Assembly: GCA_021789755.1 (NCBI GenBank)
Contig: JAJYJD010000029.1
Span: 1 to 20,526, forward strand
From: Bacteroidota bacterium
Lineage (GTDB): Bacteria > Bacteroidota > Ignavibacteria > Kryptoniales > JAKASW01
DNA length: 20,526 bases
Direction of reading: 5' to 3'
In this document: positions 6,546 through 12,539 of the stretch, piece after piece
How positions within the stretch are numbered: the stretch's first letter is position 1
Layout of the letters: each line of letters starts with the position of its first letter
Notes under the pieces: model-generated
What the model was told of the DNA's origin: nothing
The model's database searches: none
Seen by the model: the letters and a program-made list of their open reading frames with translations, nothing else
Translations under genes and position numbers: made by a program

Positions 6546-6711
6546 TTGCGGGTGTTTTTTTATCTAACGGACCACGCACGGGACAAAGAATTCGACTGGA
6601 TTGTAACAAAAAGGGAAAAGCCTCGTCTAAACACGTAGCCAGCACTCAAAAGAAGGACCTACCTAGAATGCCTCCTTCTACCCGCCCTTGCCCAGGGCGG
6701 GTTTCTTTTTT
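6546..6711 (+). ncRNA. Possible small RNA ending at an intrinsic terminator
   Basis: Defined only by its ends: the candidate promoter at 6510-6539 and the strong terminator at 6680-6711. Its 3' half would fold into two abutting hairpins (6651-6679 and 6680-6702). No start codon with a ribosome site opens a credible frame across it. No known RNA family was recognised. If transcribed, it would overlap the last bases (stop codon) of the alpha/beta hydrolase gene in antisense. Confidence 0.3.
6680..6711 (+). terminator. Rho-independent terminator, plus strand
   Basis: ACCCGCCC (6680-6687), 7-base loop, GGGCGGGT (6695-6702), then TTCTTTTTT (6703-6711). The eight-pair GC-rich stem plus T-run is textbook for plus-strand termination. 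Read on the minus strand the hairpin is followed by TAGAAGGAGG, not a T-run, so it is a poor terminator for the hydrolase whose stop codon (6710-6712) sits in the tract. A directly abutting hairpin, AGAAGGA (6651-6657) with TCCTTCT (6673-6679), lies just upstream. Confidence 0.75.
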
Positions 6712-7606
6712 AGGAGGACGCCAGAAAATCCGATATTTTGCCGAGGTACGCCTTTCCCCCCTTCTCAAGGACATCGACGTGACCGGCCCCCTCGATCGTC
6801 AGGAGCTCAGTTTGTTCGCCTAGTTCTGCCAGTCTCTGAGGGTATTGTCTCTTTACCGTTTTATCTTTTTCACCATGCACTATAAGAATCGGAACATGAA
6901 CTTTCTTTATATCTTTCGCGGGCGATACTTCAGCGGCATTGAAGTGCGCGATTTTCTCGGCGCGGTGCAGCACGAACCGTAGAAGCAGCTTGTTCCTGAT
7001 GCCTATGTGGCGGAACTCGTGGTCGAGGGCAATTGAAAACAGGTCGCAGAACGGAGCGACGGCAATCACGCGTGAAACACGTTTGTCTATCGCAGCGACC
7101 TGTATCGATATTGCCGCCCCCATTGAAGTGCCCAGAAGCGTGATCGGCACGTCCGGGATCTCGGAGGAGACCTTATCTATGAGTCGGACGACGTCGTGTC
7201 TTTCGTAATAACCGTATGTGCAGTACTCACCCTCGCTCTCACCGTGGCGGCGCATGTCTATCAGATAGATTCTTTGACACAGCCCGGCAAGCTGCCTGGC
7301 GTAATTCAAGCCGCTGACTTTCGAGTCGGTGATTCCGTGGAGATATATGACTGCCCCTTTTGCCTTCTCGCACTTCGGGTCGTCTATCATCCAGTAGGAT
7401 AGCCTGTAACCGTCGCTCGTGAGAATAGTATCGGACTCGTACCGTAAACCGATCTGCGACGGATGGCTGAAGCCGAATTTCTCGATGTAGTACTCCGGTT
7501 TTCTCCGGGCCGGCATCAGAAGCATTTTCGGTCCGACGAGGATTACCGAGATAGGTACGAGCGAGACAAGCATTATTACTACGACGGATATCAGGAAATA
7601 GATCAT
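6710..7606 (-). CDS. Membrane-anchored alpha/beta hydrolase
   Basis: A 298-residue serine hydrolase fold. One N-terminal membrane helix (residues ~2-24) anchors it to the inner membrane; the catalytic domain follows from ~55. Visible elements: oxyanion HG at 90-91 (YLHGIT), nucleophile elbow GTSMG with S161, acid D248 in HGEKDKTV and H276 in GAGHVDV, so the triad is intact. The DMRRHGESEG turn (118-126) is typical of the YqkD/BAAT-like esterase or peptidase-like group. Substrate unknown; candidates are acyl esters or small amides. There is no Shine-Dalgarno sequence before the ATG at 7604-7606, and an in-frame stop lies seven codons upstream, so this is the longest ATG start. It stands alone, with 306 bases after and 291 before it. 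Confidence 0.85.
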   Translation of the reverse strand: MIYFLISVVVIMLVSLVPISVILVGPKMLLMPARRKPEYYIEKFGFSHPSQIGLRYESDTILTSDGYRLSYWMIDDPKCEKAKGAVIYLHGITDSKVSGLNYARQLAGLCQRIYLIDMRRHGESEGEYCTYGYYERHDVVRLIDKVSSEIPDVPITLLGTSMGAAISIQVAAIDKRVSRVIAVAPFCDLFSIALDHEFRHIGIRNKLLLRFVLHRAEKIAHFNAAEVSPAKDIKKVHVPILIVHGEKDKTVKRQYPQRLAELGEQTELLTIEGAGHVDVLEKGGKAYLGKISDFLASS

Positions 7607-7844
7607 TCTTTGAAGGCTACGGGGTTATGTCTTCTTTTTGTCGTTAGCGGCTTCAATACCAATATGAGACTTTTGAGACAAATTTACACTTCAAATAACA
7701 CGAGCCTGACCAGGAAGTACCGCTACCCCGCGTCGGACTGATAAGTTTTCATTTTACCGGCAAGATGACGAAGGATTATTCTATGCGATAACTCTCTGCC
7801 GGATTTTGATGGAGTGATTGCACTGAAGTAGGCGTGCAAAAAAG

Positions 7845-7870
7845 AGCCGCGGGTCAAGAAGCCCGCGGCT
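7845..7870 (-). terminator. Rho-independent terminator of the outer-membrane protein gene
   Basis: AGCCGCGGG (7845-7853) and CCCGCGGCT (7862-7870) form a nine-pair stem with an 8-base loop. On the minus strand it is followed by C then six T (7838-7843 as A on the plus strand). It lies 27 bases after the stop of the gene at 7898-8428, in the right orientation. The rest of 7607-7844 shows no gene or clear signal. Confidence 0.88.
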
Positions 7871-7897
7871 GCAGTCATTTTCTTGCTGTTGAAAGAA

Positions 7898-8428
7898 TCA
7901 GAACTTGAAATCGACTCCGACTGCGAGAAGATAGAACCCAAATCCAACTCGCGCCTGCAGAGCCAAATTGTCACTCAAGAAATATCTGATTCCGGCGCTG
8001 CCGCCCAATGCGAAACCTCCAGCAGAAGGTGATGCAAGGCCACTGTAGCCGGAGTTCCAACTCCACGAGGCAATCTCGTAACCGAGGACGAGGCCCAAAA
8101 ATGGATCCCACTTTTTGTTATCTAGGACGAAGTGGTACATTCCGGATACGCCGATATCAATATATGTCCACTTTCCATATAAAGCCGCGTCTCCGTAGGA
8201 GAAATAGTCGAACATGCCGCCAATGCCTATAATTCCGGGTCCCACTTCACCCACTTGAGTGATGCCGCGTTCGTAGTCCGCGCCCAGCGTCAGCGCGCTT
8301 CCCACGCCGCTCAGACCGATATGCGGGCCTATATAGTTCTTCCCGTACTCGAATTGAGCGTTCGCTTTCGGCGCGAAGAAAGCCATGACGAAGGCTGCTA
8401 TTAGTGCTGCAGAAAGTTTACGAAGCAT
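7898..8428 (-). CDS. Small outer-membrane beta-barrel protein
   Basis: A 176-residue protein with a Sec signal peptide (basic MLRK, hydrophobic core, cleavage after ANA, residue 24). The mature part shows alternating aromatic/polar strands separated by glycine-rich turns (YIGPHIGLSGVG, GWTYIDIGVSGMY-like, GGSAGIRYFLSDNLALQARVGFGFY) and ends in VGVDFKF. The terminal Phe is a typical BAM recognition signal. About eight strands would fit, as in OmpX/OmpW-size porin-like proteins. Function unknown; no ligand or enzyme motif. AAAGGAG (minus strand, 8435-8441) is six bases before the ATG, one of the strongest ribosome sites here, suggesting high expression. Monocistronic: own terminator downstream, divergent from birA. 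Confidence 0.85.
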   Translation of the reverse strand: MLRKLSAALIAAFVMAFFAPKANAQFEYGKNYIGPHIGLSGVGSALTLGADYERGITQVGEVGPGIIGIGGMFDYFSYGDAALYGKWTYIDIGVSGMYHFVLDNKKWDPFLGLVLGYEIASWSWNSGYSGLASPSAGGFALGGSAGIRYFLSDNLALQARVGFGFYLLAVGVDFKF

Positions 8429-8652
8429 AGTTCTCTCCTTTGTTAGTTTTGTTCTATGTTAACTGCTCGCATGTTTAACGCCACAAATAGGAGGGATTTC
8501 CAATAATAACGCTCGAATGGTCCTGCGATATTTCGTACTTCCTTTTGAATTAGCCACACTCTCTCAAATTTGCTTAAAGATTGAATTTGTTTGGTTCAAA
8601 TGCAAGAATTTTCGACAATAATGTGATAAATATCTCAGATGATTCCCGGGCG

Positions 8653-9450
8653 ATGCATCTTAGCTGTCCTTTCCTTTCCGGTATTCCAGGGTTAAATTCT
8701 GGCATCGGTTTGAACTACGACATATATCGATTCGGCAAGATTGACTCGACAAATAACTACCTGCTCAAGCTGGGCGATGAAGGATTCCCAGAGGGAACCG
8801 TCGTCTTGGCGGACGAACAACTCAGCGGTCGCGGGCGATTCGGCAGGAGGTGGGAGGCGGAGCCTCTCTCAAACTTGCTGTTCTCGATACTTTTGCGGCC
8901 GGATTTTCTGGGAAGAGACGAGGCCTTCATCTTGACCTTCACGGCGGCGGTGGCGGTCGCCGAGGCTTTGGATGAGGCTGCCAATGTCAGGACTGAGCTG
9001 AAATGGCCAAACGATATCCTGATCGATTCGAAAAAAGTCTGCGGCATACTTCTGGAGTCGAGCTTCGAGGGGGCTCGCCTGAACCATGTGGTCCTTGGCA
9101 TAGGATTGAATGTGAACCAGACCGCCTTCCCCGGGGAAATTATGGAGAAAGCCACGTCGCTCGCCCTTTCCGTTGGCCGGAAGTTCGACCGTGATGAGAT
9201 TCTTTTAGTGATCCTCGGAAAATTTGCCTCGTTATACGAGACCGTTAAGTCCGGTGAATTCTACGATGTAATGAAGAAGTGGCGCGAACGGTCAAAAATG
9301 TTCGGCAGGAGAATTACATTGAAGCTCGCAGATACCACATTTGAAGGGATATTTGACGACGTTACGGACGACGGGTCTCTTGTACTCAAGACGCCGTCAG
9401 GGTTGCGGAAATTCACCGCGGGAGAAATATCTCTTTCGCAAAACATCTAA
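8653..9450 (+). CDS. birA: Biotin--[acetyl-CoA-carboxylase] ligase, monofunctional
   Basis: Biotin protein ligase: makes biotinyl-AMP and attaches biotin to a lysine of carboxylase carrier protein. Visible motifs, numbered from this ATG: DSTNNYLL (31-38), the biotin-AMP loop SGRGRFGRRW (58-67), KWPNDI (117-122) with the catalytic lysine, GIGLNVN (149-155), and a C-terminal SH3-like domain (~219-263). There is no N-terminal winged-helix domain, so unlike E. coli BirA it is class I and not a repressor. Start is uncertain: an in-frame TTG at 8581 would add 24 residues, and neither site has a good Shine-Dalgarno sequence; this ATG is nearer the usual N terminus. First gene of a tight plus-strand run; coaX begins 23 bases later. 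Confidence 0.9.
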   Translation: MHLSCPFLSGIPGLNSGIGLNYDIYRFGKIDSTNNYLLKLGDEGFPEGTVVLADEQLSGRGRFGRRWEAEPLSNLLFSILLRPDFLGRDEAFILTFTAAVAVAEALDEAANVRTELKWPNDILIDSKKVCGILLESSFEGARLNHVVLGIGLNVNQTAFPGEIMEKATSLALSVGRKFDRDEILLVILGKFASLYETVKSGEFYDVMKKWRERSKMFGRRITLKLADTTFEGIFDDVTDDGSLVLKTPSGLRKFTAGEISLSQNI

Positions 9451-9473
9451 TCCGGGACTGGAGGATCAGACTG

Positions 9474-10265
9474 ATGCTGCTATTTATCGATGTCGGGAAC
9501 ACACATACTCAGTTCGGTGTGTATGAAAAAGGAAAATTGAAACACGACTACCGCGTTGCAAGCGAGGTCGTAAGGACTGAGGACGAAATCGGGATAGTTG
9601 TCCTGTCGCTTCTGGAGCACGATGGCGTCAGGGTTCGCAGCATCGACGGGGTGGGGATATCGTCTGTCGTTCCTAACCTTACCAGCATTTTGGAGAGAAT
9701 GTCGCAGAAATATTTTGGCTGTGCGCCGATGGTGGTTAATCCCGATCTCGATCTTGGGATTGCGGTTGCGTATGATGAGCCGCGCGCAGTCGGGAGCGAC
9801 AGGATTTGCGCCGCGGTCGCCGCTTATGGAAAATACGGAGGACCGCTTATAATCCTGGACTTCGGCACGGCGACAACGTTTGATGTGGTTTCCCCGGAAG
9901 GCGTGTACCTAGGAGGTGCGATTGCGCCCGGGCTTGAGACTGGCGCGGCAGATCTTCAGAGACGCGCGGCGAAGCTTCCGAGAATCGAGCTGCTTTTCCC
10001 GGAGGAGGTTATCGGCAGGACCACGGTTAAAAGCATGCAAAGCGGCATCATGTTCGGCGCCGTAGACGCCATGGAAGGAATAGTCCGCAGAATAAAGAGT
10101 TCGCTCGGAACAGACGCCAAAGTCGTCGCAACCGGCGGATACGCGAGGGTGATCTCTGCCCGGACAAAAGTCATCGATTATATTGAACCGGCCCTTGTTC
10201 TCGAAGGAGTACGTATTATCTATGAGAAGAACCGCAAGAAAACCTCCGCTCGCCGACGCCGATAG
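9474..10265 (+). CDS. coaX: Type III pantothenate kinase
   Basis: Phosphorylates pantothenate with ATP, the first step of coenzyme A synthesis; the type III enzyme needs a monovalent cation and is not feedback-inhibited by CoA. The 263-residue protein has the ASKHA-fold phosphate motifs: DVGNTHTQFGV (6-16, with catalytic-site D6), GSDRI (107-111) and DFGTATTFD (129-137), plus GGAIAPGL (147-154). All key residues are intact. GGAGG (9460-9464) is nine bases before the ATG. The arginine/lysine-rich tail (KNRKKTSARRRR) is encoded where the next gene's start overlaps it by 44 bases, so its composition may reflect double coding. birA-coaX adjacency is common in bacteria. Confidence 0.95.
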   Translation: MLLFIDVGNTHTQFGVYEKGKLKHDYRVASEVVRTEDEIGIVVLSLLEHDGVRVRSIDGVGISSVVPNLTSILERMSQKYFGCAPMVVNPDLDLGIAVAYDEPRAVGSDRICAAVAAYGKYGGPLIILDFGTATTFDVVSPEGVYLGGAIAPGLETGAADLQRRAAKLPRIELLFPEEVIGRTTVKSMQSGIMFGAVDAMEGIVRRIKSSLGTDAKVVATGGYARVISARTKVIDYIEPALVLEGVRIIYEKNRKKTSARRRR

Positions 10266-10752
10266 TAAAATCGGGACCGGCCGGCAAACTGCACAGTTCA
10301 GCATCAGGAAAGCCAGAGCGGGCGACCTGCCCGCAGTCGTAAAGATGAGCAGCGGTGTAAACGAAATTGAGAATTATCCGGGACAGAGGATGAAGGCGGA
10401 AGATTTCAAGCACTTCGTCAGCGGCGACGGGGCGACGATGCTTGTGGCTGTCGCGCCTCATGGAAGGAACGGGGAGAAGGAGGTCGTCGGATACGTGACG
10501 ATCTACAGATCGGAAAATTATTTCTACCTTCCATATGCGGTCACCAGGAAGGGTTGGCGCCGGCGCGGTATTGGCGACGCGCTCCTCAGGGAGGTCGAGA
10601 AATTGGCGAAAGACGAAAAGGTCGAGTATATTCTAATGAGCGTTTATATCTACAACTCGAGCGTCCATAGTTTTCTCAGGGCACGCGGCTATGTCCCTAG
10701 CAAGAAACTTGTTCAATATTCCAAAATCATCTCGGGAAAAGGGAGGAAATGA
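10222..10752 (+). CDS. GNAT family N-acetyltransferase
   Basis: A 176-residue acetyl-CoA-dependent acyltransferase. The GNAT domain starts near residue 26 (FSIRKARAGDL); the acetyl-CoA pyrophosphate loop is RRRGIGDALL (113-122) and the C-terminal part (VYIYNSSVHSFLRARGY) is the usual motif B with helix and turn. Substrate unknown; it could acetylate a small molecule or a protein N terminus. I chose ATG 10222 because AAGGAG (10204-10209) lies 12 bases upstream inside coaX; a TTG at 10183 would extend it 13 residues without a ribosome site. It overlaps coaX by 44 bases and glmM by ATGA, so it is translationally coupled on both sides. Confidence 0.85.
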   Translation: MRRTARKPPLADADSKIGTGRQTAQFSIRKARAGDLPAVVKMSSGVNEIENYPGQRMKAEDFKHFVSGDGATMLVAVAPHGRNGEKEVVGYVTIYRSENYFYLPYAVTRKGWRRRGIGDALLREVEKLAKDEKVEYILMSVYIYNSSVHSFLRARGYVPSKKLVQYSKIISGKGRK

Positions 10753-12149
10753 GCAAAACCGGAGGCACGGGTTCCAGGTCCTCACCGATAGTGAGCATAT
10801 CGGGACTGAGGGGCGTCGTGGGAGATTCGCTGACGCCTGAAACTGTAGTCAGGTACGCGAACGCCTTTGCCAGATTTTCCAAACGCAGAAAAATAGTAGT
10901 TGGAAGAGACGGCAGGTATCACGGCGAAATGCTTTCTGAAATACTTGCCGGCACCCTCGCCGCGAACGGCTGCGAGGTTGTGGATATAGGAATTTGCCCG
11001 ACGCCGACGGTGCAGCTTGCTGCAGAGCACTCGGATGCGGCCGGCGGAGTGGCGGTCACCGCAAGCCACAACCCGATGGAATGGAACGGGCTTAAGTTTG
11101 TAAACGGCGACGGCGTCTTCCTGGACGCCGAGGAGAACAAGGAACTTTGGAAGTATGCTGAGTCGAAGCCAGAATACGCTTCCTTCAATTCCACGGGGAT
11201 GATCGAACACAACGATTTTTTTCTCCGCGATCATGTCAGACGGGTCCTCGCGATTAAGTCGGTAGATGTGGAGGCGATCCGCCGGAGGCATTTCAAGGTC
11301 GTGGTCGATTGCGTCAATGCGGGAGGATCGGTGGTGGTCCCGGCTCTGCTTAACGAGCTCGGCTGTTCCGTGATAAAAATGAACTGCGACGGCACCGGGA
11401 GATTCCCGAGGAAGCCTGAACCAATCCCTGAGAACCTGGCCGCTGTCATGAAGCGGGTCCGGATTGAAAAAGCGGACCTGGGAATCGTCGTGGACCCCGA
11501 CGTGGATCGTCTCGTCTTGATCACCGAAAAAGGGGAGCCTTTCAGCGAAGAATACACGATCGCGCAGGCGGTCAAGTTCATTTTTGCGAAGACGCCTGTA
11601 GACGGCCGGATAGCCGTTGTGAACCTCTCGACTACGAGAGCCGTCGAAGAAATTGCGCGGACGTTGAACGGAAAAGTTCACCGGTCCGCCGTCGGCGAGA
11701 TTAACGTCGTAAAGAAGATGAAAAAGGTGAAAGCCGTTGTCGGCGGAGAGGGGAGCGGAGGGGTAATCCTCCCCGAAGTGCACTACGGCCGGGACGCGCT
11801 CGTCGGTATCGGGATTACATTGCAGCACCTCCTCGAATTCGGCGGGACTCTTTCCGAGCTGAAAGAATCTCTGCCCCAATTCGAGATTGTCAAGATGAGA
11901 ATAGAGATCGGTAAGAAGAACCCCGACAGAGTCATTAATGCAGTCAGGAGAAGTTACTCGAAATTCGAGATGAACACTGAAGACGGGTTGAAGATCGATG
12001 CCCCGGATTACTGGATTCATCTCAGGAAGTCGAATACTGAGCCGATAATCAGGGTACTTGCTGAAGCGTCCTCCCGGAAGGAAGCGGAATCACGCGCCTC
12101 CGAGGTGATGAAGCTGGTACAGAAGATTGTACGGTCGGAGAAATCCTGA
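10749..12149 (+). CDS. glmM: Phosphoglucosamine mutase (alpha-D-phosphohexomutase family)
   Basis: Converts glucosamine-6-phosphate to glucosamine-1-phosphate, the route to UDP-GlcNAc for peptidoglycan and lipopolysaccharide. The 466-residue protein shows all four family sites: phosphoserine loop TASHNP (S106), metal loop DPDVDR (249-254), sugar loop GEGSGG (333-338) and phosphate loop RKSNTEP (426-432). GEGSGG rather than GEQSGH places it in the archaeal-like phosphoglucosamine/phosphomannomutase branch used by Bacteroidota-type bacteria; substrate is therefore probable, not certain (phosphomannomutase is the alternative). GGGAGG lies immediately upstream and its ATG overlaps the GNAT stop (ATGA). 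Its TGA overlaps the next ATG by one base (TGATG). Cytoplasmic. Confidence 0.88.
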   Translation: MSKTGGTGSRSSPIVSISGLRGVVGDSLTPETVVRYANAFARFSKRRKIVVGRDGRYHGEMLSEILAGTLAANGCEVVDIGICPTPTVQLAAEHSDAAGGVAVTASHNPMEWNGLKFVNGDGVFLDAEENKELWKYAESKPEYASFNSTGMIEHNDFFLRDHVRRVLAIKSVDVEAIRRRHFKVVVDCVNAGGSVVVPALLNELGCSVIKMNCDGTGRFPRKPEPIPENLAAVMKRVRIEKADLGIVVDPDVDRLVLITEKGEPFSEEYTIAQAVKFIFAKTPVDGRIAVVNLSTTRAVEEIARTLNGKVHRSAVGEINVVKKMKKVKAVVGGEGSGGVILPEVHYGRDALVGIGITLQHLLEFGGTLSELKESLPQFEIVKMRIEIGKKNPDRVINAVRRSYSKFEMNTEDGLKIDAPDYWIHLRKSNTEPIIRVLAEASSRKEAESRASEVMKLVQKIVRSEKS

Positions 12150-12538
12150 TGCCGTATGTCGTCCTGATTGCCGATGACAATGCGGATACCATCCTGTTGC
12201 TCCGGCGGATTATCGGGCGCTCCGGAACCGAATGCGAATACATCGATGCACCCGGCGGACGGGAGGCCTTGAGGCTCGCATCCGAGCGGGTTCCCGATCT
12301 GATCTTTCTTGATATGAAGATGCCGGACATGGACGGCTATGAAGCGGCAGCAGCTTTGAAGACGAACGAGTCGACAAAACATATACCTGTCATTGCAGTC
12401 ACGGCCCAGGCCATGCTGGGTGACAAGGAGAGAGCCCTCGCCGCCGGCTGCGATGAATATCTGACGAAGCCGGTCGACCCCCAAATGCTCATCGAGACTC
12501 TGAAGAAATATCTTTCCAAAGGACTTTCGGGAGTCTAA
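12149..12538 (+). CDS. Single-domain response regulator (CheY/DivK-like receiver)
   Basis: A 129-residue protein that is only a receiver domain. The conserved residues are all present: acidic pair D9-D10, phospho-acceptor D55 in LIFLDMKMPDMDGY, T85 (VIAVTA) and K107 (EYLTKPVD). It should accept phosphate from a histidine kinase, most simply the large one encoded one base downstream. No output domain is attached, so it acts by protein contact or passes phosphate on. Its start shares a base with the glmM stop (TGATG), which implies translational coupling to glmM. There is no Shine-Dalgarno sequence of its own, which supports coupling. DivK-like or Spo0F-like relay roles are possible. Confidence 0.92.
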   Translation: MPYVVLIADDNADTILLLRRIIGRSGTECEYIDAPGGREALRLASERVPDLIFLDMKMPDMDGYEAAAALKTNESTKHIPVIAVTAQAMLGDKERALAAGCDEYLTKPVDPQMLIETLKKYLSKGLSGV

Positions 12539-12539
12539 G

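Larger units (their letters stand above)
6404..6709. other. 306-base intergenic region with structured elements, possible ncRNA
   Basis: No credible coding frame lies here, yet it is rich in structure: an inverted repeat (6481-6506), an overlapping CTGTTTGACAG mirror pair (6506-6516), a sigma70-like promoter on the plus strand (6510-6539), a T7 run (6555-6561), an AGAAGGA/TCCTTCT hairpin (6651-6679) and a plus-strand intrinsic terminator (6680-6711). Both flanking genes are on the minus strand, so the plus-strand signals do not serve them. A direct repeat CACGGGAC occurs at 6492-6499 and 6577-6584. It does not match tmRNA, RNase P, SRP RNA or a riboswitch by eye; 6S RNA could not be supported or excluded. 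Confidence 0.5.

Noticed and set aside
6555..6561. T7 run as a separate terminator
   Set aside because: No adequate stem precedes it on the plus strand.
6404..6709. Known structured RNAs (tmRNA, RNase P, SRP RNA, 6S) or a riboswitch for the site-2 protease gene
   Set aside because: No conserved core of the first three is visible, 6S cannot be decided by eye, and a minus-strand riboswitch is not supported because the terminator faces the other way.
7723..7974. An 83-codon minus-strand frame
   Set aside because: It spans the intrinsic terminator and the 3' end of the beta-barrel gene, so it cannot be a sensible separate gene.
10782..12020. A 412-codon minus-strand open frame across glmM
   Set aside because: It is antisense to a gene with every phosphohexomutase motif intact and has no recognisable domain; such long shadows are common in GC-rich coding DNA.
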